A stretch of DNA of 64,000 nucleotides from Actinophytocola sp. GTDB taxonomy: Bacteria; Actinomycetota; Actinomycetes; Mycobacteriales; Pseudonocardiaceae. The position numbers and the translations under genes are program-made. Positions 1 through 9,466 of the stretch are shown one piece after another (positions within the stretch are counted from its first letter, which is position 1; the number at the start of each line of letters is the position of its first letter). The stretch is from assembly GCA_009377395.1 (NCBI GenBank), contig WHUB01000005.1, positions 1,768 through 65,767 on the forward strand, in the 5' to 3' direction. Below the pieces are notes generated by a model, which saw only the letters and a list, made by a program, of their open reading frames with translations, made no database searches and was not told the origin of the DNA.

Positions 1-276
1 CGCGATCCAGCAGATCGCGCCGATCACGATGATCGCGATGACGGTGAGCACCCAGGTCATCCCGGTCGCCATGGAGAACGCGGCGCCGGGGTTGCGCAGC
101 AGCTGAAGGTAGACCGCGCCGCCGAGCACGCGGACGGGTGGCTGTCCTTCGAGCAGGGCGACCGCGAGGATCTTCGTGGCGAGGTCGAGCCCCAGGACGA
201 CCAGTGCGATCAGGGCGACAAGACCGACCCTGCGCCGAGGTTGCTGCTCGGTGTTCACCCCGTCATTGTCCACCAC
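1..276 (-). CDS. lspA: Lipoprotein signal peptidase II, N-terminal part (cut by window edge)
   Basis: The reading frame is not in the ORF track because it runs off the left edge. Reverse translation gives a short basic N-terminus (NTEQQPRRR), a membrane segment containing LDLATK, then the hallmark LLRNPGAAFS and a second membrane segment. These match LspA, the inner-membrane aspartyl protease that removes signal peptides from prolipoproteins; the Asp of LDLATK and the NPGAAFS block are the conserved first half, and the catalytic Asp pair lies outside the window. The start is ambiguous among in-frame GTG codons at 276, 273 and 258. It begins about 6 bp after the antiporter stop, so it is probably cotranscribed with it. 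A substrate of the pathway, the GluB-type lipoprotein, is encoded at 60.6 kb. Confidence 0.85.
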   Translation of the reverse strand, partial: MVDNDGVNTEQQPRRRVGLVALIALVVLGLDLATKILAVALLEGQPPVRVLGGAVYLQLLRNPGAAFSMATGMTWVLTVIAIIVIGAICWIA

Positions 277-282
277 GGCAGC

Positions 283-1761
283 TCAGCTACCGGTCTCGCC
301 CCGCCAGCGGGCGAGCCTGCCCGCCCGGTCGACGGCCTTGATGCGGCGTTCGGCCGCCGCCCGCACGCTCGCGGTCGCCACGACGAGCAGCTGGTCGCGC
401 TCCTGTAGCCGGGTGGTGTCCTGCGGCGTGAACCCCTTGCCGTCGCGCACGATCAGGCTCACCGTCGCTCCCTTGGGCAGCCGCAGCTCAGCGAGGTAGA
501 CGCCGTGCAGCCGCGAACCGGACTGGATCCTGACCTGCAGCAGTTCGGCGCCGAGCTCGTCGAGCGGGGCGGCGTCGACCTCCACCTCTTTCGGCTCGGC
601 CCGTGCGGCGAGTCCGAGCAGCCGGACCAGCGGCGTCATCGTCGCGCCCTGCACCAGGGTGAACACGATGACCAGCACGAACACCGTGTCCACCAGTCGG
701 TCGGCGCCCTCGATGCCCTCGGCGAGCGGGATCGTGGCCAGCACGATCGGCACCGCGCCCCGCAGTCCCGCCCAGGAGACGAAGACCTGCTCCCGCCACG
801 GCACCCGGAACGGCAGCAGCGCCAGCAGCACCGACAGCGGCCTGGCGAGGAGCAGCAGCACCGCGCCGGCGATCAGGCCGGGCACGATCGCGTCGAGCAG
901 CCGCTGTGGCGAGGCGAAGATCCCGAGCAGCACGAACAACCCGATCTGAGAAAGCCAGCCGAGTCCTTCGGCGAACGACGCGGTATCCGAGCGGTGCGGC
1001 AGCCGCGAGTTGCCGAGCACCAGCCCGGCCAGGTACGTGGCCAGTAGTCCGGAGGCATGGATGACCTGGCCGGAGGCGAACGCGAGCACGCACACCGCGA
1101 CGGTGGCGAGCGGGTACAGACCGGTGGCGGGTAACGCGGCCCGCCGCAACGTCCACGCCCCGAGCCAGCCGAGACCGATGCCGATGAGCCCGCCCACAGC
1201 GAGCTCGTACACGAGCAGCGGCAGAAATGACCAGGTGATCGGCTCCTCGGCGGCCAGCAGCACGACCAGGATGTAGACCGGGGCGTCGTTGACACCGGAC
1301 TCCAGCTCCAGCGTGCCGCGGAGCCTGCGGCTGATGCCCGCCCCGCGCAACACGCTGAACACGGCGGCGGCGTCGGTGGACGACAGCACCGCGCCCCACA
1401 GCAGCGCGACACGCCAGTCCACCCCGAGCAGCCAATGCATGGCGGCACCGGTGACCGCCACACTGATCCCCACCGACAACGTCGAGAGCGCGATGCCGGG
1501 CCCGAGCGAGGGCCGCACGTCCCGCCACCGCGTCGTCAACCCACCTTCGGTGAGGATCATGACCAGCGCGGCGAGGCCGAGCGACTGGGTCAGCATCGGG
1601 TCTTCGAACTCGATCCCGAAGCCTTCCTCGCCGAGCAGCACCCCGATGCCGAGGTAGAGCACGAGCGAGGGGAAGCCGAGCCTGATAGAGACCCGCACGG
1701 CGACCACAGACACGAGCAGTACACCGGCACCGATGCCGAGGATGATCGGGAGCTGCTCCAC
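283..1761 (-). CDS. CPA-family potassium (sodium)/proton antiporter with C-terminal TrkA-C domain
   Basis: The 492-residue protein has about 12 hydrophobic segments over residues 1-385, with the CPA exchanger core visible as SSTDAAAVFSVLRGAG near residue 130 (the family's TD pair) and ESGVNDAPV near 155 (the ND motif for ion binding). The last roughly 90 residues (VEVDAAPLDELGAELL onward, ending in QERDQLLVVA) look like a cytoplasmic TrkA-C regulatory domain, as in CvrA/NhaP2-type K+/H+ antiporters. The expected role is potassium or pH homeostasis at the membrane. Start is GTG at 1761 behind a GGAGGTGGG ribosome site. Which cation is carried cannot be read from sequence. Confidence 0.85.
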   Translation of the reverse strand: MEQLPIILGIGAGVLLVSVVAVRVSIRLGFPSLVLYLGIGVLLGEEGFGIEFEDPMLTQSLGLAALVMILTEGGLTTRWRDVRPSLGPGIALSTLSVGISVAVTGAAMHWLLGVDWRVALLWGAVLSSTDAAAVFSVLRGAGISRRLRGTLELESGVNDAPVYILVVLLAAEEPITWSFLPLLVYELAVGGLIGIGLGWLGAWTLRRAALPATGLYPLATVAVCVLAFASGQVIHASGLLATYLAGLVLGNSRLPHRSDTASFAEGLGWLSQIGLFVLLGIFASPQRLLDAIVPGLIAGAVLLLLARPLSVLLALLPFRVPWREQVFVSWAGLRGAVPIVLATIPLAEGIEGADRLVDTVFVLVIVFTLVQGATMTPLVRLLGLAARAEPKEVEVDAAPLDELGAELLQVRIQSGSRLHGVYLAELRLPKGATVSLIVRDGKGFTPQDTTRLQERDQLLVVATASVRAAAERRIKAVDRAGRLARWRGETGS

Positions 1762-1834
1762 CCCACCTCCACGTCACGCCGACCCTTGGGCTCACATTCT
1801 CCCGCATGTGATCGCCAGCAGCTCGCTGCTGTGA

Positions 1835-2113
1835 TCAGCGGCGCGTCAGCAGCTCGGCGAGCCGGTCGCCTGCCCCGTCCGGCGCCGGGTCGACCTCGAT
1901 GAGCTTGTCCCGGCTGCGGTGTCCCCGCACCACGGCGACGTCGGCCGCCCGGACGCCGAGCGCGGCGGCGACGGCCTTACGCACCGCCTCGGTCGCCTTA
2001 CCGTCGACGGCGGGCGCGGCGACCGCGACGATCAGCGCGCCCTGCCACGACCCGCCGACGGCGGTGCGTTTCGCCCCGGGCTTGACCCGCACGGCGAACC
2101 GCAACGCTCCCAT
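1835..2113 (-). CDS. DUF167 (YggU) family protein
   Basis: A 92-residue protein with the family opening LRFAVRVKPGAKRTAV, the middle VAAPAVDGKATEAVRKAVAAALGV, and VVRGHRSRDKLIEV. This is the compact alpha/beta DUF167/YggU fold found across bacteria and archaea. No biochemical function is established. It begins 7 bp after the ileS stop on the same strand, so it is probably the second gene of an ileS operon. Start is ATG at 2113. Confidence 0.9.
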   Translation of the reverse strand: MGALRFAVRVKPGAKRTAVGGSWQGALIVAVAAPAVDGKATEAVRKAVAAALGVRAADVAVVRGHRSRDKLIEVDPAPDGAGDRLAELLTRR

Positions 2114-2120
2114 GCCGGGG

Positions 2121-5100
2121 CTACGCCTTCGTCACCCGCACCCGGGCCGCGTGCCCGTCGCCGACGCTGCCCTGGAACGCGTCGTCACCTGTGACCGCGC
2201 CGTAGGACACCGCATGCGCCAGCGCCTCGCTGGCCAGGAACGCCTCGTGCGCCTTCGCCGCCGCGACCACGTCGTCGGGGGCGTCGACGGTCAGCGTGAT
2301 CCGGTCGGAGACGTCGAGCCCGGCCTCGCGGCGAGCCTGCTGCACCACCCGGAGCAGGTCGCGGGCGATGCCCTCGGCGGCGAGCTCCGGCGTCACGTCG
2401 GTGTCGAGGATCACCAGGCCCGACCCGCCGGGCAGCGCCTCGGCGGCGCCCGGGTCCTTCGACACCAGCCTGCGCTCGTACTCGCCGTCGAGCAGCTCGA
2501 TGCCCGCCGCGGCCACGGCGCCGTCCGGGGTAAGCGACCACTCCCCCGCCTTCACGGCCTTGATCACCTGCTGCACGTCCTTGCCGAGCCGAGGGCCCGC
2601 GGCGCGGGCGTTGACGACGACCTCGAACCCGCCGTGCTCGGCGACGTCGGTGGTCAGCTCGACCGCTTTGACGTTGACCTCGTCGCGAATGATGTCCGTG
2701 AAGTCGCGCAGCCGCTCGGCGTCCTCGGCCGCCACGAGCAGCCTGGCCAGCGGCAGCCGCACCCGCAGCGTGTTGGCCTTGCGCAGCGCGAGCGCGCACG
2801 AGGCCACCTGGCGCACCCGGTCCATCGCGCCGACCAGTGCCGGGTCAGACGGCAGCCGCGCGAAGCGCGCCGTTGAGGGGTGGTGGTCGGGTGAGGGGCT
2901 GGCGAGCTCGTCGAGGTACGGCCAGTCGGCCAGGTGCACCGAACGGCCGCCGGTCAGGCCGCGCCAGACCGCCTCGGTGGTCAGCGGCAGCAGCGGCGCC
3001 GCCACCCGGCAGGTCACCTCGAGCACGGTGTGCAGGGTGTCGACCGCGTCGGCATCCCCGGCCCAGAACCTGTCCCGGGAGCGGCGCACGTACCAGTTGG
3101 TCAGGACTTCGAGGAACTCCCGCACCGTCTGGCAGGCACCGGCGAGGTCGTACGCGTCGAGCTGCGACTCGACGTCGGTGACCAGTTCGTTGGTCTTGGC
3201 GAGGATGTAGCGGTCGAGGACGTGCTGACTGTCGGTGCGGACCTTGCCCTCCATGCCCTCAGCGTTGGCGTAGAGCGCGAGGAAGTAGTACGAGTTCCAC
3301 AGCGGCAGCACGGCCTGGCGGACCGCGTCGCGGATGCCGCGTTCGGTGACGATCAGGTCGCCGCCGCGCAGGATCGGGCTCGCCATGAGGAACCACCGCA
3401 TGGCGTCGGAGCCGTCGCGGTCGAACACCTCGTTGACGTCCGGGTAGTTCTGCCGCGACTTGGACATCTTCTGCCCGTCGTCGCCGAGGACGATGCCGTG
3501 CGCGACGCAGTTGCGGAACGCGGGCCGGTCGAACAGCGCGGTGGCCAGCACGTGCAGCGTGTAGAACCAGCCCCTGGTCTGCCCGTTGTACTCGACGATG
3601 AAGTCACCCGGGTAGTGGTGCTCGAACCAGTCGGCGTTCTCGAACGGGTAGTGCACCTGCGCGAACGGCATCGAGCCCGACTCGAACCAGCAGTCGAGCA
3701 CCTCGGGCACCCGCCGCATGGTGGCGGCGCCGGTCGGGTCGTCCGGGTTGGGCCGGGTCAGCTCGTCGACGTGCGGCCGGTGCAGGTCGGTCGGCCGGAC
3801 GCCGAAGTCGCGCTCCAGCTCGGCGAGCGAGCCGTAGACATCGACCCGGGGGTAGTTCGGGTCGTCGGAGACCCACACCGGGATCGGCGAGCCCCAGTAC
3901 CGGTTCCGCGAGATCGACCAGTCGCGGGCGTTCTCCAGCCACCGGCCGAACTGGCCGTCCCTGATGTGGGTCGGCACCCAGTTGATCTGCTGGTTCAGCT
4001 CGACCATCCGGTCGCGGAACTTGGTGACCGCGACGAACCACGAGGACACCGCCCGCTGGATCAGCGGGTTGTCGCAGCGCCAGCAGTGCGGGTACGGGTG
4101 ATCGTAGGTCTCGTGCCGCAGCAGCGCGCCGTCCTGCTTGAGGTCGGCGATGATCTGTTTGTTCGCGGCGAAGACCTGCAACCCCTCGTACGGCGGCACC
4201 TGCGCGTCGAACTCGCCGCGCGCGTTGACCGGCGTGACCGGCTCGATGCCCGCCGCATCGGTGACGACCTTGTCCTCCTCGCCGTAGGCGGGTGCGATGT
4301 GGACGATGCCGGTGCCGTCCTCGGTGGTGACGTAGTCGGCGAGCAGGATCTGGTGCGCGGCGGCCTGCTGCCCGGCGAAGAAGCCGAACGGCGGCGTGTA
4401 GCGGGTGCCGAGCAGGTCGGTGCCGACGAACCGCGCCAGCACCTCCGGCTCCTCGCCCAGCTCGCGGGCGTAGCCGGCTACCCGCTCTTCGGCGAGCAGG
4501 TAGCGCTCGCCGTCGGCGCCGCGCACCGCCACGTAGCCGACCTCGGGGTGCACGGCGGCAGCGAGGTTCGACGGCAGCGTCCACGGCGTGGTCGTCCACA
4601 CCAGCGCGCGGGCGCCGTCGAGGTCGGGGTTGCCGGAGCTGATCCGCAGTCCGACGGTGACGGCCGGGTCCTGCCGCTGCCGGTAGACGTCGTCCATTTT
4701 GGTCTCGGTGTTGGACAGCGGCGTCTCGCAACGCCAGCAGTACCACAGCACCCGGAAGCCCTCGTAGACCAAGCCCTTGTCCCACAACGACTTGAACGCC
4801 CACATGACGCTTTCCATGTAGTCGAGGTCGAGCGTCTTGTAGTCGTTGTCGAAGTCGACCCAGCGGGCCTGCCGGGTGACGTAGTCCTGCCACTCGCCGG
4901 TGTAACGCAGCACGGAGGCGCGGCAGGCGTCGTTGAACGCGGCGACACCCATCTCCTCGATCTCGTTCTTGTGCGAGATGCCGAGCTGCTTCTCGGCTTC
5001 GACCTCGGCGGGCAAGCCGTGGCAGTCCCAGCCGAAGCGACGCTCGACCCGGCGCCCGCGCATGGTCTTGTAGCGCGGCACGACGTCCTTGACGTAGCCG

Positions 5101-5321
5101 GTCAGCAGGTGGCCGTAGTGCGGCAGGCCGTTGGCGAACGGCGGACCGTCGTAGAAGACGAACTCGTTGCCGCCGTGCTCGCCCGGCTCGCGCGCCTCGA
5201 CGCTCGCCTCGAAGGTCTTGTCCTTGGACCAGTACGCCAGCACGTCCTGCTCCAGCTCCGGGAAGGACGGCTGGGCCGGGACGGCGCCGCTGTCGCCGTG
5301 GCTGACCTTCGGGTACGGCAT
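2121..5321 (-). CDS. ileS: Isoleucyl-tRNA synthetase
   Basis: Charges tRNA-Ile in the cytoplasm. The class I signatures are HYGH at about residue 70 ([11 protein letters not shown]) and KMSKS near residue 620 ([13 protein letters not shown]); the editing (CP1) domain lies between them and an anticodon-binding domain follows. Length is 1066 residues, in the range of the long, eukaryote-like IleS form usual in actinobacteria. The ORF-track start at 5438 is rejected: ATG 5321 has a GAGGAG ribosome site 8 bp upstream and gives the expected N-terminus MPYPKVSHG. The extra upstream codons would run through the T-box leader, which is the likely control of this gene (see 5322-5560). Confidence 0.97.
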   Translation of the reverse strand: MPYPKVSHGDSGAVPAQPSFPELEQDVLAYWSKDKTFEASVEAREPGEHGGNEFVFYDGPPFANGLPHYGHLLTGYVKDVVPRYKTMRGRRVERRFGWDCHGLPAEVEAEKQLGISHKNEIEEMGVAAFNDACRASVLRYTGEWQDYVTRQARWVDFDNDYKTLDLDYMESVMWAFKSLWDKGLVYEGFRVLWYCWRCETPLSNTETKMDDVYRQRQDPAVTVGLRISSGNPDLDGARALVWTTTPWTLPSNLAAAVHPEVGYVAVRGADGERYLLAEERVAGYARELGEEPEVLARFVGTDLLGTRYTPPFGFFAGQQAAAHQILLADYVTTEDGTGIVHIAPAYGEEDKVVTDAAGIEPVTPVNARGEFDAQVPPYEGLQVFAANKQIIADLKQDGALLRHETYDHPYPHCWRCDNPLIQRAVSSWFVAVTKFRDRMVELNQQINWVPTHIRDGQFGRWLENARDWSISRNRYWGSPIPVWVSDDPNYPRVDVYGSLAELERDFGVRPTDLHRPHVDELTRPNPDDPTGAATMRRVPEVLDCWFESGSMPFAQVHYPFENADWFEHHYPGDFIVEYNGQTRGWFYTLHVLATALFDRPAFRNCVAHGIVLGDDGQKMSKSRQNYPDVNEVFDRDGSDAMRWFLMASPILRGGDLIVTERGIRDAVRQAVLPLWNSYYFLALYANAEGMEGKVRTDSQHVLDRYILAKTNELVTDVESQLDAYDLAGACQTVREFLEVLTNWYVRRSRDRFWAGDADAVDTLHTVLEVTCRVAAPLLPLTTEAVWRGLTGGRSVHLADWPYLDELASPSPDHHPSTARFARLPSDPALVGAMDRVRQVASCALALRKANTLRVRLPLARLLVAAEDAERLRDFTDIIRDEVNVKAVELTTDVAEHGGFEVVVNARAAGPRLGKDVQQVIKAVKAGEWSLTPDGAVAAAGIELLDGEYERRLVSKDPGAAEALPGGSGLVILDTDVTPELAAEGIARDLLRVVQQARREAGLDVSDRITLTVDAPDDVVAAAKAHEAFLASEALAHAVSYGAVTGDDAFQGSVGDGHAARVRVTKA

Positions 5322-5560
5322 GGGTCGTGCTCCTCGCGGGTGTCGTGCTCGCATGTGACCATCTCTGATCCACGCGGGGACGACGCGCACGCCGGTCGGC
5401 CTGCGCTCCGCGGTACCACCCCGCTTGTCCGCGCACACGGCACGGACCGCTCATCGCGCGGCTGTGACGGGCCGCTCCCGTCCGGGTCTAATGAGGCCGC
5501 CCGAGTGGGCGTCCCGTTCTTCCGGATGGCTCCCCGGTGATGGCCGGATCACTGCCGTTG
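5322..5560 (-). promoter_or_regulatory. T-box riboswitch leader of ileS (actinobacterial, translational type)
   Basis: On the minus strand the leader carries the canonical T-box core GGGGTGGTACCGCG (5409-5422), which in the family pairs with the uncharged tRNA 3' end. About 115 bases upstream lies GTGATCCGGCCATCAC (5537-5552), followed by CGGGGAGC. This matches the very short stem I of actinobacterial ileS T-boxes, with an AUC isoleucine specifier readable at 5547-5549. CACCCGCG (about 5335-5342), just 5' of the GAGGAG ribosome site, can pair with the GCGGGGTG half of the T-box region (5417-5424). There is no U-run terminator, so sequestration of the ribosome site is the likelier mechanism than attenuation. 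Confidence 0.88.
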
Positions 5561-5753
5561 GTGACTCCAGGTTAACGCCGTCGGGCAACGGGATTGTTCC
5601 AGGGGCCAGAACGGCCGAAGTCCGAAGGCCAACGGCGGCTTGGTCTTCGTCATGCGTCAAGAAGTTGGCAGGGTTTGATCTTGGGGACCGATGAGTTTTC
5701 CGCGCCGTGCTGGTCTATATATGCCGAGGACCGACTCACGGGAGGCTGACGCC
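5561..5753. promoter_or_regulatory. Divergent intergenic region between the ileS leader and the DHFR-like gene
   Basis: No gene is seen here. The stretch must carry the ileS promoter (minus strand) and the promoter of the reductase gene (plus strand). An AT-rich TATATAT (5716-5722) about 32 bp before the reductase GTG is the best -10 candidate on the plus strand; no convincing -35 is spaced correctly from it. Confidence 0.4.
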
Positions 5754-6317
5754 GTGCGGAAACTGACCTTCGGCATGAACATGAGCCTGGACGGCTACAT
5801 CGCTGCGCCCCGCGACGACCTCGGCTGGAGCGTGCCGAGCGACGAGCTGTTCCAGTGGTGGTCCGACCGGGTGGACGCGACAGGCCTGGCGCTGTACGGA
5901 CGCAAGCTGTGGGAGACGATGAGCTCCCACTGGCCGACCGCAGCCCAGCAGCCCGGCGCCACACCGGCGGAGATCGAGTTCGCCCGCCGCTGGCGGGACA
6001 TGCCAAAGGTGGTGTTCTCTTCGACGACCAGCACGGTCGACTGGAACACCCGCCTGGTCACCGGCGACGCGGTCACCGAGATCACCAGGCTCAAGGCCGA
6101 GGATGGCGGCCCCATGGACATCGGCGGTGCCACGCTCGCCGCGGCGGCCATGCGGGCCGGGCTGATCGACGAGTACGTGCTGGCCACCGCACCGGTCTTG
6201 GTGGGCGGCGGCACGCCGTTCTTCACAGCCCTGGACACCTGGGTGAACCTGAGCCTGGTGGAGACCCGGACGTTTCCCGACGGCGTCGTGCTGACCAGGT
6301 ACGAGACCAGGCGCTGA
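5754..6317 (+). CDS. Dihydrofolate reductase family protein (RibD C-terminal-like)
   Basis: A 187-residue stand-alone protein starting RKLTFGMNMSLDGYIAAP, the family's first strand and loop. MPKVVFSSTTSTVDWN lies in the middle, and MDIGGATLAAAAMRAGLIDEYVL followed by LVGGGTPFF forms the NADPH-binding half. Such proteins are NAD(P)H-dependent reductases of unknown substrate in actinobacteria; this is not assigned to folate or riboflavin synthesis. GTG 5754 is chosen over the longer ATG because GGGAGG lies about 10 bp upstream and homologous proteins begin at RKLT. The gene stands alone between the ileS leader and the HNH gene. Confidence 0.85.
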   Translation: MRKLTFGMNMSLDGYIAAPRDDLGWSVPSDELFQWWSDRVDATGLALYGRKLWETMSSHWPTAAQQPGATPAEIEFARRWRDMPKVVFSSTTSTVDWNTRLVTGDAVTEITRLKAEDGGPMDIGGATLAAAAMRAGLIDEYVLATAPVLVGGGTPFFTALDTWVNLSLVETRTFPDGVVLTRYETRR

Positions 6318-6412
6318 CTCTCCCCGGCTGGTGAGGGACGCCTGTCGCGGCGTCGAGTCGTCGAATACTTGGCTGCGATCTAATCACCCAGGCGGCCCTT
6401 CGCTTGCGTCGA

Positions 6413-6428
6413 TCGAACATACGTTCTA
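6413..6428 (+). promoter_or_regulatory. LexA (SOS) box upstream of the DUF222/HNH gene
   Basis: TCGAACATACGTTCTA fits the actinobacterial SOS consensus TCGAAC-N4-GTTCGA with one central-half difference at position 15. It ends 10 bp before the ATG of the HNH gene, with the GAGG ribosome site in between, so bound LexA would cover the promoter or transcript start. Confidence 0.75.
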
Positions 6429-6438
6429 GTACGAGGTC

Positions 6439-7749
6439 ATGTCGGAGCCCGCCAGTCTTCCGTTCGCGCCCGGTGCCGCGTGGCATCGGGCGGATCGGGC
6501 TGCGTTGGTGACGGCGCTGCGCGAGACCGAGACGATGATTCGGCGCGCCCAGGCCATACAAGGCGAGATCCTGGCGGAGATGCAGTCACGCGGCGTGCCG
6601 CAGACCTTCGGCTACGCCGATGTCGAGGCGGTGGTCAAGGACCTGGTGCGCTGCGACCGGCCGGAAGCCAAAGCTCGGGTCCGCCGCGCCCTGGCGTGCA
6701 ACGAGTACACCGAGGGCGCCCATCGCATCGCTGCTTCGGCTCCGGCCACGGCAGCGGCATATGCCGAGGGCGCGATCGGTTCCCGCCACATCGATTCCAT
6801 CGTGAAGACGCTTGCCGAGATGCCGGGCGCCGTGCCGGAGGAAGAACGCCTCGGCTACGAGAAGATCCTGGCCGACCTGGCCCGCGAGTCGTCGCCGGCG
6901 GCGGTGGATCGGGCCGGGCGGCATCTGCTGGAACGGATCGAACAAGATCACCTCGCCCGCGGTCCCGCCAAACCACTGCCGCCACCCCCACGCGAACTCA
7001 ACTGGGCCTGGAACCGGGACCGGCAACTGTGCGTCGCCGGCCGTCTCGACGCGGTTTCCGGTGCGCTGTTCGAGAAACTGTTGTCACCGCTGGCCAAACC
7101 GCGACTTGGTCCGGACGGTGAACGCGACACCCGCCCGATCGACCAACGCCACGGCGACGCCTTCGCCGAACTACTCGACCACGCTCAGCGGGCCGCAGAC
7201 CTCCCGACGGAAGCCGGTGAGACACCGGCGCTGGTCCTGACCATGAACCTGGCCGATCTGATTCCGGCCCAGCGCACCGGCAGCGACGGCGGCACGATGC
7301 GCGGACAGCAGCCGCCGATGGTCAACGGCGACATGCCGATCCCCGCAAGCGAGGCCCGACTGCTTGCCTGTGATTCCCGGGTCATTCCCGCTGTGCTCGG
7401 CAGCAGCGGCGAAGTGCTGGACCTCGGTCGCGAGACTCGGCTGGCCACCACGCCACAGCGCCGCGCACTCGGGCTCCGGGACCGTGGCTGTGTCTTCCCC
7501 GGCTGCACCAGACCCAGCAACTGGTGCCACGCCCACCACGCCATGGACTGGTCCCAGGGCGGATCATCTGACTTAAACAACCTGATCTTGTTGTGCGGGA
7601 TGCATCACCGGCTGATCCACCACAGCGAATGGACCATCCGCATGGCCGCTGACGGCAAACCCGACTGCATCCCGCCCCCGTGGCTGGACATCAAGCAGCG
7701 ACCACGCCGCAACCACACCTTCCACCCCATCGCACCCGACACGAGTTGA
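6439..7749 (+). CDS. DUF222 / HNH endonuclease domain protein (13E12 repeat family)
   Basis: The 436-residue protein has an N-terminal alpha-helical DUF222 region (about residues 20-300) and a C-terminal HNH domain. In the HNH domain, CVFPGCTRPSNWCHAHH supplies the zinc cysteines and the first His, GGSSDLNNLILLC the Asn, and MHHRLIH the last His. This architecture is the REP13E12 family that is multiplied in many actinobacterial genomes; members are presumed DNA nucleases but their targets are unproven. A LexA box sits directly upstream, as reported for 13E12 genes in M. tuberculosis, so induction by DNA damage is likely. It is an isolated insertion into otherwise conserved core gene order. 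Confidence 0.9.
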   Translation: MSEPASLPFAPGAAWHRADRAALVTALRETETMIRRAQAIQGEILAEMQSRGVPQTFGYADVEAVVKDLVRCDRPEAKARVRRALACNEYTEGAHRIAASAPATAAAYAEGAIGSRHIDSIVKTLAEMPGAVPEEERLGYEKILADLARESSPAAVDRAGRHLLERIEQDHLARGPAKPLPPPPRELNWAWNRDRQLCVAGRLDAVSGALFEKLLSPLAKPRLGPDGERDTRPIDQRHGDAFAELLDHAQRAADLPTEAGETPALVLTMNLADLIPAQRTGSDGGTMRGQQPPMVNGDMPIPASEARLLACDSRVIPAVLGSSGEVLDLGRETRLATTPQRRALGLRDRGCVFPGCTRPSNWCHAHHAMDWSQGGSSDLNNLILLCGMHHRLIHHSEWTIRMAADGKPDCIPPPWLDIKQRPRRNHTFHPIAPDTS

Positions 7750-7771
7750 GAGTGCCATGAATTGGATCGCG

Positions 7772-8425
7772 CTACTCCCGGCCGGACCTGCCGAGCGAGC
7801 GCTTCTTCTTCCTCGCGCGGGCCACCAGCGTCGCGTCGGGCCCGCAGCGCGCGCAGGGGGTGAAGCCGAGCTCGCGGGCCTCGGACACCGTGATCGGGAT
7901 GGTGTCCTTGTCGGTGAGCCAGCCGCACTCCGGCAGGTGGTACCGGGGTTGCTCGTCGATGACCATCACCTGGTCGTCGAGCTCGGACACCAGCAGCACG
8001 TCGGCGACGTCGGTGTCCTCCTCGCGGGGCGGGATGTGGGGATCATCGCCGGGGACGGTCGATGCCCGCTCCTGCGGGCCCGGGACCGGCTCCGGCTCGG
8101 CGTCGGTCTCCTCGTCGGCCGCAGTCTCGGTGTCCTCCGCCGCGGACTCGGTGTCCGGCTCGTCGGCACCAGCGGCGTCCTCGTCCGCCGGCTCCTCGTC
8201 GGTGTCCGACAGGGACACAGCGACCTCAGCCGTCTCGTCGGCTGCCTCCGCTGCCGCGTCCTTGCGCTGCCGCTTGCGCCTGCGCAGCCAGTCGAGGAAC
8301 AGCGCGGCCGCCGCGAGCAGCGAGACCGCGATCGACAGCCACGCCCACAGTGACGACCCGGTGGCCAGCGCGGTGACCAGCAGCCCGAGCGCCGCCAGCA
8401 CCAAGATCAGGACTACAGAGAGCAC
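7772..8425 (-). CDS. Acidic two-membrane-segment protein with C-terminal Cys/His motif, function unknown
   Basis: 217 residues. Two hydrophobic segments (about residues 3-22 and 27-45) precede a basic patch (RRRKRQRKD), then a long Glu/Asp/Ala-rich low-complexity region (60-135). The conserved-looking end (about 150-205) contains YHLPECGWLTDKDTI and GFTPCARCGPDATL. Three cysteines and the His could form a metal site like the small Ada-type or zinc-ribbon motif, but this is inference. The start is GTG 8425 with no ribosome site; TGTAAT a few bases upstream suggests leaderless transcription. It lies downstream of wag31 and converges with the HNH gene. No function is assigned. Confidence 0.7.
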   Translation of the reverse strand: MLSVVLILVLAALGLLVTALATGSSLWAWLSIAVSLLAAAALFLDWLRRRKRQRKDAAAEAADETAEVAVSLSDTDEEPADEDAAGADEPDTESAAEDTETAADEETDAEPEPVPGPQERASTVPGDDPHIPPREEDTDVADVLLVSELDDQVMVIDEQPRYHLPECGWLTDKDTIPITVSEARELGFTPCARCGPDATLVARARKKKRSLGRSGRE

Positions 8426-8482
8426 AACGAATTACATCACGACAGACGAACACGCTTCAGCCACGACACCCCGGACATGCCT

Positions 8483-8513
8483 GGTTCCGGCCCCCGATCG
8501 GAGGGCCGGAACC
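8483..8513 (-). terminator. Hairpin terminator after wag31
   Basis: GGTTCCGGCCC and GGGCCGGAACC form a perfect 11-bp stem around a 9-base loop whose CCGATCGG core is itself palindromic. It lies 24 bp past the wag31 stop. No T-run follows, as is common in actinobacteria. Confidence 0.75.
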
Positions 8514-8536
8514 GGCGTGAGGTTCAGTGCGTGGCG

Positions 8537-9421
8537 TCAGCCCGCCTCTGCGCGCGGGCCGAACGAGAATCCTTGGTTGCCCCCGCTGGGGCCGTTGTCC
8601 GATCCCGCTGACGTCGCCGCCGAGGCGGGTGCGGCCGAACCACGGTCGTCCAGCTCGCGTAGCTGCGATTCGAGGAACCCGCGCAGCCGGGTGCGGTACT
8701 CGCGCTCGATCGTGCGCAGCTCGTCGATCTTCTTGCCGAGCGCGTCCTTCTCGGCGTTGAGGTTGTTCATGGCCTCGGTGTACTTGCGCTGCGCCTCGCG
8801 CTCCATCGACGTCGCCTTGTCGCGCGACTGCCGCTCGATCGTCTCCGCGCGGGTCCGCGCGTCGTTGAGCATGGTCTCGGCCCGGGTGCGGGCCTCGTTG
8901 ACCATCGCGTCCGCCTTGGAGCGCGCTTCGGAGAGCAGCTGCTCGGACTTGGTCCGCGCCTCGGACAGCATGCCGTCGGACTCGGCCTTGGCCTCGCCGG
9001 TGAGCCGGTCCGCCATCTCCTGCGCGAGCCCGAGCACCTTGGCGGCCTGCACGTTCGGCTCACCGGACTCGGCGCCGGCACCCGCCGCGAGCGCGGCCGC
9101 GTGGGCCTGCGTCTGCTCGAGCGCCGTCTGCGGCGCGGGCACCGAAGCCAGCCGCCGCGGCGGCTCCTCGTGCCGCGCGGGTGGAGCCGGTGGCGGGCTC
9201 GGCGCCTGGGCGGACGACTGCGCGTCGCTGCGCGCGGCCTCCAGCTCGGCGTCGAGCTGCTCGACCTGCTGTCGCAGCTCGTTGTTCTCCTCGATCAGGC
9301 GGGCAAGCTCGGTCTCCACCAAGTCGAGGAAGGCGTCTACCTCGTCCTCGTTGTAGCCCCGTTTGCCTATCGGTGGCTTGCTGAACGCGACGTTGTGCAC
9401 GTCAGCGGGGGTCAAGGACAT
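8537..9421 (-). CDS. wag31: DivIVA-family polar growth protein
   Basis: 294 residues. The N-terminal DivIVA domain is clear ([37 protein letters not shown]), the membrane- and pole-binding part. A Pro/Ala-rich linker (about 70-115) and a long coiled coil (about 130-265) follow, the latter with repeated heptads such as [23 protein letters not shown]. Wag31/DivIVA marks cell poles, recruits cell-wall synthesis and is essential in actinobacteria. The position after yggT and sepF is the standard one. The start ATG 9421 leaves a 45-bp gap to the yggT stop. The terminator hairpin downstream closes the unit. Confidence 0.97.
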   Translation of the reverse strand: MSLTPADVHNVAFSKPPIGKRGYNEDEVDAFLDLVETELARLIEENNELRQQVEQLDAELEAARSDAQSSAQAPSPPPAPPARHEEPPRRLASVPAPQTALEQTQAHAAALAAGAGAESGEPNVQAAKVLGLAQEMADRLTGEAKAESDGMLSEARTKSEQLLSEARSKADAMVNEARTRAETMLNDARTRAETIERQSRDKATSMEREAQRKYTEAMNNLNAEKDALGKKIDELRTIEREYRTRLRGFLESQLRELDDRGSAAPASAATSAGSDNGPSGGNQGFSFGPRAEAG

Positions 9422-9466
9422 CTGATCACCTCACGCACTCCAGGCCTGCAGGGTACCCAGGCTCCG

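Noticed and set aside
2934-5540. 868-residue plus-strand ORF antisense to ileS
   Set aside because: It covers a clear ileS gene and its T-box on the other strand, has no recognisable motif and is Arg/Val/Gly-rich, as expected for the third-position-G/C shadow of a high-GC gene.
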